Source: Micromonospora antibiotica (GTDB lineage Bacteria > Actinomycetota > Actinomycetes > Mycobacteriales > Micromonosporaceae). From it: a stretch of 64,000 nt of DNA. Made by a program: the position numbers and the translations under genes. The notes beneath the pieces are model-generated. The model had not been told where the DNA came from. It worked only from the letters and a program-made list of their open reading frames with translations, and searched no databases. Positions 18,606 through 28,200 of the stretch are shown here, one piece after another. The DNA is taken from the NCBI RefSeq assembly GCF_017599305.1, contig NZ_JAGFWR010000004.1:62001-126000 (forward strand). Direction: 5' to 3'. Every line of letters begins with the position of its first letter. Position 1 is the first letter of the stretch.

Positions 18606-18957
18606 CCGAGCGGGCGGTTCCGCGTCGGCTGTTGGTCCCGTTTGGCTGCCGCTTTCTCCGGTGGCAGCGCGCTCGTCACCGCATTTACTAGCATCACCGT
18701 TCCTTCATCGCCCGCTTGGGGCGCTCGGGTAGTCGGCCTCAGGGCCGGGACGAGGAGTCGGCGAAGCCTATGGTGGCCAACGGCGAGAACCAATTCGAGC
18801 GGCTGAGCGAGAGCGGGTACTACTCTGCCGTGGTCGCAGGAACCGGGCGTACCTGGACGTCGCGGTGCCCGGACCGGCCGCCACGGAGCGGGATTACTGA
18901 ACCCTCTCCTGCCTGCCGAACACGAAGAGCAGCCCGCGCCGACTGTCCGCAGTGTGC

Positions 18958-19470
18958 ATGCGGACGATGGAGGCGTTCGTTCTGCATCAACCGTTCGATC
19001 CGGCGAACCAGGACGTGGCCGAGGGGTTCGTCATCGTCAGGCGTTCGGTGCTCCGCCGGCACTGGTCGACCGGCCGAGCCCTGGCCCGGGAGTTTCCGGG
19101 CCTCACCGAACAGCGGTCGTACTACCGGGACGCGGGACCGGACCAGGCTCGGGTGTCCGGTCCGTACGACCAGTTGGTTGCGGCGTTCGCCGACGAGCGC
19201 TTCGCTGCCGCAGTCCGGCACCTGACCGCCGGCCTGCTCACCACGCGGACCATTCACGGCGCCGGGCACAGCCACCGGCTTGTCGACGAGGTGCTGGGCC
19301 GCGCGCGCCCGGAGGCGGAGTGGATCTATCCGGTGAACGACCGGACGGAGACGTGGGGCTACGACCAGGACGCGCCGGAGATGTTCGGCAGCGAGCCGGC
19401 CCGCCTCGGCGGGAAGCCGAACTGTAGGGAGCTTGGCCTGCCCAGGCCGGCACCGTTGCGCACCTCCTGA
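18958..19470 (+). CDS. Hypothetical protein, unknown function
   Basis: This is a roughly 170-residue frame from ATG 18958 (or GTG 18952), with G/C-rich third positions and no convincing competing frame. The protein is soluble-looking and rich in Arg, Glu and aromatic residues, ending near WIYPVNDRTETWGYDQD followed by a proline tail. I recognise no family, signal peptide or membrane segment, and see no strong Shine-Dalgarno. It stands alone in the gap between the pyrF/IS3 scar and the regulator of the biosynthetic cluster. It could be a remnant of a longer gene. Confidence 0.4.
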   Translation: MRTMEAFVLHQPFDPANQDVAEGFVIVRRSVLRRHWSTGRALAREFPGLTEQRSYYRDAGPDQARVSGPYDQLVAAFADERFAAAVRHLTAGLLTTRTIHGAGHSHRLVDEVLGRARPEAEWIYPVNDRTETWGYDQDAPEMFGSEPARLGGKPNCRELGLPRPAPLRTS

Positions 19471-20362
19471 CCGCCTACCGTCCGCACGACCGCCGCAGCG
19501 GGCTACGGTCCTCGCTGTCCGGTCAGCGCGTCGCGTCGCCTCTCACCGAACGCGGGCGATCAGTCTGCTGTTTCGAGCTCCGTGCTCCGGCTGCGGCACC
19601 GAGTCCACCCGCCCGTTTCGGGTCAGTGTCACGCGTGAGGGGGTGGCCTGAGCGGACCGCCTCACCCTCGACATCCCCGGCGGTGCCCGCCGCCTGCGCC
19701 TGTTCTACACGGTCCGGCCACGGCGGGGGAGTGGGAGTGGCCCGTGGTCGTTACCGAAGGTGCATGAAGATTCACTCAGGGCTATCGGGCTTGACGGGCG
19801 GCGTTGTAGCATCGAACTCGACCTTGGGAGACCAAGCCCCTTTCGAAGTGGTGATTGGCGTCCTGATTCGGTGACCTTGCCGGAATCGATGTGAAGGCGG
19901 GTAGGAATTCGGGAATTCCTCGCGATGATGATGTGAATTCATCCTGCCGTCTCGCGTCCTTCGGGCGCGGGGCAGGGCTGATCGGTGGTGCGGCGCTGCC
20001 CGTCCGCCGCCGCAGGACCGGGCGACCATCATAAATTAACCTGACCGAAACGCGTTTTGCGATCCGGCAACTGCCCTGGTAGTTCACTGAGAAGTGACTC
20101 TCTGCGAACCCGACGAGCTTCCCTTGATTTTTCGACTAATTCCTATCAGGATGGCTCATCGTAGGGCGTCGGAGTGGACGATCTCAGACACTTTGTTGAT
20201 CTGGTGGAGGCCGATCAAGGCTGCCTGCCGGCGTATTGTGGGCCCGGTGCGGCGGCCCCGCCATAGAGTTGATTCCCGGTCGACACGGTGTGCTGGTAGT
20301 CGACTTCGGCCGGGAAGAGGATATCCGTCGCCGGGGAGATTCCCGGCGGCAATTCACCTTCG
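19471..20362. other. About 0.9 kb without a convincing gene; possible cluster regulator leader with inverted repeat
   Basis: No frame here has a recognisable product or convincing coding bias, and the part from about 19770 to 20170 is less GC-rich than its surroundings. A 7-bp inverted repeat, GGAATTC-gg-GAATTCC, lies at 19904-19919 and would make a plausible operator. The stretch precedes the LuxR-type cluster regulator and may hold its promoter and a long 5' leader. I could not assign a -10/-35 pair. Confidence 0.4.
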
Positions 20363-23233
20363 ATGGGAATGCTGAGAATAGGCCCGGAGTCCGGGTCCGA
20401 GGTATGGGTCGGGCGAGCGCGTGAGCTGAGCCTCGCGCAGACAGCGTTGACCCGGCTGGCGCGGGGGACCGGCTCGGTGCTCCGGTTGGTCGGTGAGCCG
20501 GGCATCGGCAAGACCGCGCTGCTCACCATCATCGCCCGGGCCGCGGGTGACCGCGGCTACCAGGTGTTCCACGCCGTCGCCGACCAACTTTCCCAGCAGT
20601 CACCACTGAGCGTCCTGCTCGCCTGCCTCGGAGTCCGGCAGCGGCCGGACGACCCGTCCCGGGCGGAGATCACCCAGACCCTGGTCGGCCAACCGCCGGT
20701 CTTCCCCGCCAACGGGCCGGCCCTGGCTGCCGTGGCCGAGATGCTGGTCTCCCTCGTCGACGACCTGTGTACGGCGGGCCCCACCGTCCTGATCGTCGAC
20801 GACGCGCACTGGATGGACGAGGCATCGACAGTGGTCTGGCGGCGCCTGGCCGCGAGCACCGAGCATCTGCCCCTACTCCTGGTCGCCGCGCACAGTCAGG
20901 ACCCGTCCCGGCCGACCCGTACCCCGGCCAACGCCGGCCGGGGCCACGAACACCTGCTGAGCCTCGTGCCGCTGGACGAAGCGGAGGTCTCGCAGTTGCT
21001 GGCCGGGCTGCTCGGTGCGCCGCCCGGCCCGACCCTCAGCCGGTGGTCGGGTGCGGCGGTGGGTAACCCGCTCTACCTGCGTGAGTTGGCCGACGTCCTG
21101 GTGCGGGAGGACCTGGTCCAGGTCGTGGCGGGACACGCGGACCTGCGTGACGACGACGACCGGATATCTCCGGCCCTCACCGCCGCGTTGACCAGCCGGC
21201 TCGGCCTGGTGCCGGACGCCGGGGACGTGTTGCGGACCGCCGCACTACTCGGCACCGAGTTCACCGTCACCGACCTGAGTGTCGTGCTGGGGCGACCGGT
21301 GCGGGTCCTCGCCGACGTGCTGCAGCGGGCCGTCGCGGCCCGGATCCTCGCCGGCACCGGTGAACGCATGACCTTCTGCCATCCGCTGATCCGCCAAGCC
21401 CTGTACGACGCCGTCGCGCTGCCGTTGCGCCGGGCGCTGCACCTCGACCTGGCCCGGGAGTTGGCCGCCGCCGCCGCCGAACCGCTCACTGTGGCACACC
21501 AACTGGAAGCGGCGGGCGGCGTCGAGAACCGGTGGGTGCCCGACTGGCTCTACAGGTCCGTCCACGTGTTGGCGGATGCCGACCCGGGACTCACGGTCCG
21601 GCTGCTGCGCGCACAGCTCGGACAGCTTCCGGCACAGGACCCGCACCAGGCTTCGCTGAGCGTCGCGCTGGCCCGCTCACTACAGCTGCTGGGCCGGTGG
21701 GAGGAGGCCGCCGACCGGGCCCGCGAGGCCCTCGCGTCGTCGACCGGGCTGGACGCGCACGGCGAGCTGCACTGGCTGCTGATCCGTGCGCTCAACAACA
21801 GCGGGAAGACCGACGAGGCCGAACTGATCCTGCGGCAGGTGCTCACCCGACAGGCGATACCCGAACCGTGGCGCGGACGCCTTCTGGGCACCCTGGCCCT
21901 GATCAGCCGGGCCGGCACCGGCGGGCCGAACGATGCCGAGGCACTGGCCGGTGAGGCCCTCGACGCCGGCCGCCGATCGGGCGACGACTGCGCGATCGCG
22001 GGCGCCAACGTCGTGCTGTCCCTCACCCGCTCCGACCGGCGTGACCACCCGGCCGCACTGCGGTACGCCGAACAGGCGCTCACCGCCCTCGTCGGTCACC
22101 CCGACCACCCGGAACTGGAGATGTTCGCCCTGCACTGCCGCGTGGTGAGCCTGCAGAACATGGCCCGGTGGAGGGAGGCCGAGCGGGTGCTGCGGCTGTC
22201 CCGGGAGATCCGCAGCCGGGCACACGACGTCGCCGCCGGGTCCATCGGCGTCACCGAGGCGATGCTGCACTACTGGGTCGGCCGCTGGGACGAGGCGTTG
22301 ACGGCACTGGCCCCGGTGGCTGACGACCCCTGCGGGCCATTCTATCCGGGTCTGCACCGGGGTGGGCCTGCGCTACTGCGGCGGGGCGTCACCGCGCTGA
22401 TCGCCGTCCGGCGCGACGACCGCGCGCTCGCCGAGGCGCACCTGCGCTCCGACCCGGACGCGCCGGCCGACCGCAGCACCGACGAGGACAGCGAGGGTTT
22501 CCTCCTCGCGGCCCGGGCCGTGCACGCCGAACAGCAGGGCGAACCGGAACGGGGCGCCGCCCTGCTCGCCACGATGCTGCAGCACCGCCCCGACTCCGGG
22601 ACGGGGCCCCACCATCCGTGGTTCGCGGACCTGATCCGGATGGCGTCGGCCGGCACGGACTCCTCGACCGTGACGGCCGTCCTCGAACGGACGCGGGTCT
22701 GGACCGAGGCCGAGAAGACGCCGGGACGGGCCGCGACCATGCGTCAGCGCTGCGTGGGCCTCGCCACCGAGGACCCCGAGCCGCTGCGCACAGCCGTGCA
22801 GCACTACCGGTCGGCCGGCCCCCGGACCGAGTTGGCGGCGACCCTTGAGGACCTCGCGGTAGTGCTGGCCGGCCACGGCGCGACCGTCGAGTGCCGGGCG
22901 GCCGCCACCGAGGCGGTCGGCCTGTATACCCGGATGGGCGCGACCTGGGACGTCCGTCGCACCGAGGCGCGGCTGCGGGGCAGGGGCGTACGCCGAGGGG
23001 TCAGCGGCCCCCGCGCAGTCCGGCCGGTGTCGGGCTGGGCGGCGCTCACCGCCACAGAACGGCGCGTCGCCGTCCTCGTCGCCGAGGGCCGTTCGACGCC
23101 CGAGATCGCTGCCGCGATGCTCCTGACCCGCCGGACGGTCCAGACGCACATCTCCCGCGCCCTGCACAAGCTCGGGCTGCGCAGCCGTAACCAGATCGCC
23201 CGGGAGGTGCTCCGCAACGCGGGTTCCCGATGA
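20363..23233 (+). CDS. LAL-type LuxR family transcriptional regulator
   Basis: This is a 956-residue large ATP-binding LuxR (LAL) regulator. The N-terminal AAA-type ATPase has Walker A LVGEPGIGKTAL and Walker B VLIVDDAHWMDE. A long helical, TPR-like middle follows, then a C-terminal LuxR helix-turn-helix (LTATERRVAVLVAEGRSTPE, then TVQTHISRALHKLGLRSRNQ). Such proteins are commonly pathway-specific activators in actinomycete clusters. It starts the plus-strand run of biosynthetic genes and is most likely their activator. The start could be ATG 20363 or 20369; no strong ribosome site separates them. No lesion is visible. Confidence 0.92.
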   Translation: MGMLRIGPESGSEVWVGRARELSLAQTALTRLARGTGSVLRLVGEPGIGKTALLTIIARAAGDRGYQVFHAVADQLSQQSPLSVLLACLGVRQRPDDPSRAEITQTLVGQPPVFPANGPALAAVAEMLVSLVDDLCTAGPTVLIVDDAHWMDEASTVVWRRLAASTEHLPLLLVAAHSQDPSRPTRTPANAGRGHEHLLSLVPLDEAEVSQLLAGLLGAPPGPTLSRWSGAAVGNPLYLRELADVLVREDLVQVVAGHADLRDDDDRISPALTAALTSRLGLVPDAGDVLRTAALLGTEFTVTDLSVVLGRPVRVLADVLQRAVAARILAGTGERMTFCHPLIRQALYDAVALPLRRALHLDLARELAAAAAEPLTVAHQLEAAGGVENRWVPDWLYRSVHVLADADPGLTVRLLRAQLGQLPAQDPHQASLSVALARSLQLLGRWEEAADRAREALASSTGLDAHGELHWLLIRALNNSGKTDEAELILRQVLTRQAIPEPWRGRLLGTLALISRAGTGGPNDAEALAGEALDAGRRSGDDCAIAGANVVLSLTRSDRRDHPAALRYAEQALTALVGHPDHPELEMFALHCRVVSLQNMARWREAERVLRLSREIRSRAHDVAAGSIGVTEAMLHYWVGRWDEALTALAPVADDPCGPFYPGLHRGGPALLRRGVTALIAVRRDDRALAEAHLRSDPDAPADRSTDEDSEGFLLAARAVHAEQQGEPERGAALLATMLQHRPDSGTGPHHPWFADLIRMASAGTDSSTVTAVLERTRVWTEAEKTPGRAATMRQRCVGLATEDPEPLRTAVQHYRSAGPRTELAATLEDLAVVLAGHGATVECRAAATEAVGLYTRMGATWDVRRTEARLRGRGVRRGVSGPRAVRPVSGWAALTATERRVAVLVAEGRSTPEIAAAMLLTRRTVQTHISRALHKLGLRSRNQIAREVLRNAGSR

Positions 23234-23314
23234 CGGATGACTCGGCGACCCTGGGTCGGTTTTGTGGGTCAGCTGACGCATGTCTCGTTCGTCCTCCCCG
23301 GGGAGGCTATCCGC

Positions 23315-23551
23315 ATGACCGTGTCCCCCCAGCCGGACGACACCACGACCCCCCGCACCACCGTTCTGATCGCACTCGAAGGCGGCCCGGCGAGCCTTCC
23401 GCCCGAGCTTCGCAGTCAACGGATCTCGCCGGACGCACCGAAGGTGAAGGTCCCGCACCACGGTGGCTACGAGCATTTCGAACGCTCCGACGACGGCGAC
23501 GGTGAGCCGCTCGTCTTCCGCTGGGCGTACCGGTCGCGGATCGCGGAATAG
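23315..23551 (+). CDS. DUF5988 family small protein
   Basis: This is a 78-residue protein with the pattern VLIALEGGPASLPPELRSQ and then VKVPHHGGYEHFERSDD, ending in FRWAYRSRIAE. I recognise this as DUF5988, a small family seen in actinomycete biosynthetic clusters with no known activity. I chose ATG 23315 because GGGGAGG precedes it; the frame extends to 23237, almost to the regulator stop. It lies between the LAL regulator and the AT-ACP gene on the same strand and could be co-transcribed with them. Confidence 0.75.
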   Translation: MTVSPQPDDTTTPRTTVLIALEGGPASLPPELRSQRISPDAPKVKVPHHGGYEHFERSDDGDGEPLVFRWAYRSRIAE

Positions 23552-23699
23552 CCGGCCGGGAACCTGCCCCGGCCGGGCGGTGCGGGCCGGGGTGACCGCA
23601 GGGTCCCTCCGGACCCGTAGGCCGCACGTCGTCGATTGTCCCTGCGCCGGTACGGCGCGCCAGAGCCCGTTCACCGGGACGGAAACGAGGGTGACGCAC

Positions 23700-25271
23700 A
23701 TGGTGGATTCTGTCTTCGTCATGCCCGGCACAGTGGCTGCTCCCCGTACGGGCATCCTGCGTGACCTGCACAGCCGCTACGAGACGGTACGTGAGGCACT
23801 GACCCGCATCGACAAGGCGGCCCGGGAGTTGGGGTTGCCCGACATCAGCACCCGTCTGATCGAGGATGTGGCAGGTGAGCGCCCCTACAGCCCCGAGGTG
23901 CAGTACCTGGAGATCTTCGCGGTCAGCCTCTCGACGTACCACCTGCTCGTCGCCGAGGGCGTCGAACCGGTGGCGATCGTGGGACAGAGCATCGGGGAAC
24001 TCTGGGCCCTGGCCGCCGCCGGGCACGTGTCGGTGGGCGACGCGGCGCGCCTGGCGGTGGCCCGGTCCCGGGCACTGACCCGGCAGGCGTGGCCGGGCAC
24101 GATGCTCGCCGTCGGGGTGGACGGCCGCCGCGCGGAGTCACTCGCCGGTCTGATCGGCCACCCGCACCTGGTGCTGGCCTGCGAGAACACACCCCGGCAG
24201 AGTGTCCTCAGTGGTCCGAGACGGCAGATCGACGAGGCGGAGCGGGTGGCCGAGGCGCTCGGCTGGCCGAGTGTCCGCCTCGACGTTCCGCACCCCACCC
24301 ACACCCCGGCGGTCGCGCAGGCGGCCCGGGACCTGCTGGCCACCGCCCCCCGGGTGTCCTACGGCGGCGGACGGTGGCGGGTGTCCTCACCGTGGCTGGG
24401 CCGGGACATCGGTGACGAGGACCCGGTCGAGCTGGTGGCCGGCGCGCTCACCGCCCAGGTCCGGATGCTGCACACGGTGCGTGCCCTGCACGCCGCCGGG
24501 GCGGACACGTTCATCGAGTGCGGGGAGTGGCCGGTCGTCACCCGGTTCGTCGAGGCGTCGGTCCCGGGCATCCAGTCGGTCGTACCGCTGAGCGAACACG
24601 ACCCGGTCGCGGCGGTCCGGGCGCTGGTCGCCGGCCGCACCGAAACGGTGCCACCGCAGGTACGGACGCCGGCGTCGCCACCTGTCCCGGCGACCCCGCC
24701 ACCCGTCGCGGCTGCGCCACCTGTCGCGGCTCGACCGGCTCCCACCTCCGTGCTGCCGCCCCCCGTGGCGACCACACCCGCCCCGGCGGTCTCGGCTGCC
24801 CCAACCGTCTCGGCTGCCCCAACCGTCTCGGCTGCCCCAACCGTCCCGGCTGCCCCAACCGTCCCGGCTGCCCCAACCGTCCCGGCTGCCCCAATCGCCC
24901 CGACGCCGCCTGTCCTGTCCGTCCTGGCGCCGCCGACCCCGCAGGCACCGGTGACACCGGCCTCCCCGGCCACCGTGGACCACTTGTCGTCCGCATCGGA
25001 CGCCGACGGGCAGTTCGCGGTGGTGCTGACCGAGATCCGGGCCCTGTACGGCGACTACCTGGGCTATCCGCCGGAGCTGCTCGGCGACGACGACGGCCTC
25101 GAATCCGACCTGGGCGTGGAGTCGCTCAAGCAGGTCGCCCTCCTCGGCCGGGTCGCCGACCGGTACGGCCTGCCGGACCTGCGGGCCAACACCTCCCTGC
25201 TGACCGTCGGCACCCTGGGGCGGATCGCGCAAGCCGTCGTCCAGGCCCGGGGGGAGGCGACCGCCCGATGA
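23700..25271 (+). CDS. Stand-alone acyltransferase-acyl carrier protein (AT-ACP) didomain
   Basis: This is a 523-residue protein. Residues 1-310 form an FabD/AT fold with the nucleophile Ser97 in GQSIGE (Gln replaces the usual His of GHSxG). The specificity-region motif is HPTH (198-201), rather than HAFH or YASH. A Pro/Ala linker of about 120 residues includes an 18-bp tandem repeat. The C-terminus is an ACP with the phosphopantetheine site Ser475 in DLGVESLKQV, like PUFA-type ACPs. It probably loads extender units for, and carries the chain through, the next gene's synthase. ATG 23700 follows GAGGG. Its TGA overlaps the next ATG (ATGA), so the two are coupled. Only one ACP is present, unlike the tandem ACPs of PUFA synthases. 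Confidence 0.9.
   Translation: MVDSVFVMPGTVAAPRTGILRDLHSRYETVREALTRIDKAARELGLPDISTRLIEDVAGERPYSPEVQYLEIFAVSLSTYHLLVAEGVEPVAIVGQSIGELWALAAAGHVSVGDAARLAVARSRALTRQAWPGTMLAVGVDGRRAESLAGLIGHPHLVLACENTPRQSVLSGPRRQIDEAERVAEALGWPSVRLDVPHPTHTPAVAQAARDLLATAPRVSYGGGRWRVSSPWLGRDIGDEDPVELVAGALTAQVRMLHTVRALHAAGADTFIECGEWPVVTRFVEASVPGIQSVVPLSEHDPVAAVRALVAGRTETVPPQVRTPASPPVPATPPPVAAAPPVAARPAPTSVLPPPVATTPAPAVSAAPTVSAAPTVSAAPTVPAAPTVPAAPTVPAAPIAPTPPVLSVLAPPTPQAPVTPASPATVDHLSSASDADGQFAVVLTEIRALYGDYLGYPPELLGDDDGLESDLGVESLKQVALLGRVADRYGLPDLRANTSLLTVGTLGRIAQAVVQARGEATAR
24792..24899 (+). repeat. 18-bp in-frame tandem repeat in the AT-ACP linker (six copies)
   Basis: Six units of YCGGCTGCCCCAACCGTC (Y is T in the first three, C in the next three; the last copy has two changes) encode an SAAPTV/PAAPTV flexible linker between the AT and the ACP. 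Near-identical copies imply recent expansion by slippage. Copy number may vary between strains. Confidence 0.95.
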
Positions 25272-28200
25272 CCGACATGCCAAGCCTGCACGGTCGGATC
25301 GCGTTGGTGACCGGCGCGGCCAAGAGCCTCGGCGCGGACATCGTCCGTCGACTGGCCACCTGCGGCGCACACGTCGTCGTCAACTACTTCCACTCCGTCG
25401 AGCAGGCCGAACTGCTGCGTACCGAGCTGGCGGAGGCCGGCCTCAGCGCGGAGTTCATCCGGGCCTCGGTGGCCAAACGCACCGAGATCGACCGGATGTT
25501 CGACCTGGTCCGGCAGCGGCACGGCGGCCTCGACTTCCTCGTCAACAACGCGGCCGGCGGCGCGTTCCTGCCCCTGTTCGACGTCGACGACACGTACTGG
25601 CAGCGGGCCTGGTCCACCAACGTCATGGGGGCGTACCACTGCTCCCGCCGGGCGGCCGAGCTGATGGTGGGCCGCCCGGGAGCAGGCATCCTCTGTCTGT
25701 CCAGCGTCGGCGCCCACCAGCCGGTCCCCGGGTACGGCCCCGGCGGCGTCACCAAGGCCGCCCTGGAGTCCCTGGTCCGGTACCTGGCGCTGGAGCTGGC
25801 CGACCAGGACATCCGGGTCAACACCGTGCTGCTGGGCTCCGTGGCCAGCGAAATCGTCGTCAACCTCGACGACCCGGCCGCCGCGCTCGGAGACTCGCCG
25901 CGCACCAGCGACCTGATGCGCCGCACCATCTCCACCCCCGAAGCGGCCCGGCTGCTCGTCCACCTCCTGCACCCGGACGCCGGATTCATCACCGGGCAGA
26001 CCCTCGTCGCCGACGGTGGCATCAGCATCGGCGGAATGCAGAGTCTGCGACTGCACAGCAAACTCGCCGCGCAGGTCGGTGTGCCCACCCGGACCCCACC
26101 GGTCCGCCCCACCGCAGCAGCCAGGGCACCCGGGGCGCACCCCTCGACCACCGAGGTCGTCGCCGTACCCGAGGTCGTCGCCGTACCCGAACCGGCCCCC
26201 GCCGCCGCGACACCACGCCCGGTGCGCGACCCGCTGCCGCGCCGACCGGAGACCGGCCCCGCCGCGCACGACCCGGATGCCATCGCGGTGGTCGGCCTGG
26301 GGGTGGTCCTGCCCGGCACCAACAACCCCGCCGAACTCTACGACCGGCTCCGGGAGGGCGTCCTGCTGGCCAGCGAGCCGTCCGCGTTCGACCTGCGGCA
26401 CTTCTGGTCGGCCAGCGCGGCGGAGACCGACAGCTTCTACATCCGGGAAGCCGGCTACGTGCAGGGGTTCGTTCCCGACCCCGCCTCGATCACCGAACCC
26501 GACGGGTTCCTGGGACACCCCGGCTGGCCACGCACCACCCGGTGGCTGCGGCACTGCACCGTCCAGGCCCTGGCCGGAGTACACCGCCGGCCCGGCGACC
26601 GGTGGCTGGCGGCGACCACCGGCATCCACGACCAGACCGGGCTCGGCACCCAGGGCGTCGTCCTCGGCGACGAGTACCAACGCCTGATCCGCGACGCCAT
26701 CCAGAGCAGCGGCGGCGACGACTGGCTGGCCGAACTCGCCGACCACGCCATCAGCGCCCACTACGGCGGCGACGGCGGCGACCCGCTGGCCTACCTGCCC
26801 GCCTCGGTCTCCCGTAACGCGCTACGCGGGCTGATCCCGGGCGACGCCCAACACCTGACCCTCGACGCGGCCTGTGCCACCGGCCTGTTCTGTCTCGACG
26901 CCGCCGTCAAGGCCCTCCGCGAGGGAAGCTGCGACGTGGCACTGGTCGGCGGCACGTCGGTGATCGAACCGATCGGCTTCACGCTGTTCTGCCGGGCCCA
27001 GGGAATCACCGTCAGCGGCCGGATCCGCCCGTTCGACCAGGCGGCCGACGGGACACTGATCGGTGAGGGCGCCGTCATGCTCGCGCTGAAGCCGTACGCC
27101 CGCGCGGTGGCCGACGGGGACCACATCCACGGCGTCGTCCTCGGCACCGGACTGGCCGCCGACGGCCGCGGCAAGGGCATCCACGCACCGGCCACCCGGG
27201 GACAGGAACTGGCGATCGGCCGGGCCTGGGCCGACGCCGGCGTCGACGCCTCCGACGTGGACTGGGTGGTGGCCCACGGCACCGGCACCCCCGTCGGTGA
27301 CGAGGTGGAACTACGTTCCCTGCTGTCACGACTGGGCGAGCGGGACCGGCCGTGCCTGCTGACGTCGAACAAGCAGGTCTTCGGCCACACCGGTGTCCTG
27401 GCCGGGCTGGTGTCGGTGGCGCACGCACTGGTCGCCCTCGCCCACCGCACGATTCCCGGCCACACCGTGGTCACCGATCCCCACCCGCTGCTGGGCGACG
27501 GCACCCGACTGACGGTGCCGGTCACCGATGCGCCCTGGCCGGTCGACGAGGCCCGCCCCCGGATGGTCGGGGTGTCCTCGTTCGGCCTCGGGGGAGCCGA
27601 CGCCCACGTGGTGCTCGCCGACCGGGTGCCGTCGACCCGACCCGCGCCCCGACCGTCGGTGCCCGACCGCACCACGGACACCGAGGACCTGGTCGTGGTG
27701 GGCTGGAGCACCCACCTGCCCGGCCTGGACCGCGACCGGGTGCCCGGCTGGCTCGTCGGCGACGGCCCGGCCCCGCAGCTCAGCTTCGGCAGCCCGTACC
27801 CGCTGCCGTCCCCCCTCGACGTGCGGATCCCGCCCCGGACGATGCGGCACATGGACCCCGCCCACCTGATGATGCTCCAGGCCCTCGGGCCGCTCCTGGC
27901 CGACCTCGGCGAGCCGGGAACCGCGCTGCGACCCACCACCGCGATCCTGGTGGGGGCGAGCCTGCCGACCACGCACAACGCCCGCGCCGCCCTACGGGTG
28001 CACGCGCAGGAGTGCGCCTCGACGTTCGACCTGCTACCCGACCCCGGGCAGGCCCAGACACTGCGGGAATACCTCGCCAAGGCGCTCGCCGACGCGGGCG
28101 ACGTCATACCCGACGAGCTCAACGAGGACGACTTCACCGGTGCCGTCTCCTGCATCCTGTCCGGCCGGGCCGCCAACTACTACGACTTGCGGGGCTTCGG

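Noticed and set aside
18521..18793. Minus-strand frame overlapping the truncated hypothetical gene
   Set aside because: Arg/Ser/Pro-rich shadow with no coding bias.
24359..25370. Minus-strand glycine-rich frames opposite the AT-ACP linker
   Set aside because: They are produced by the 18-bp repeat read in antisense (repeating WGSRDG or GAAGTV) and have no homology.
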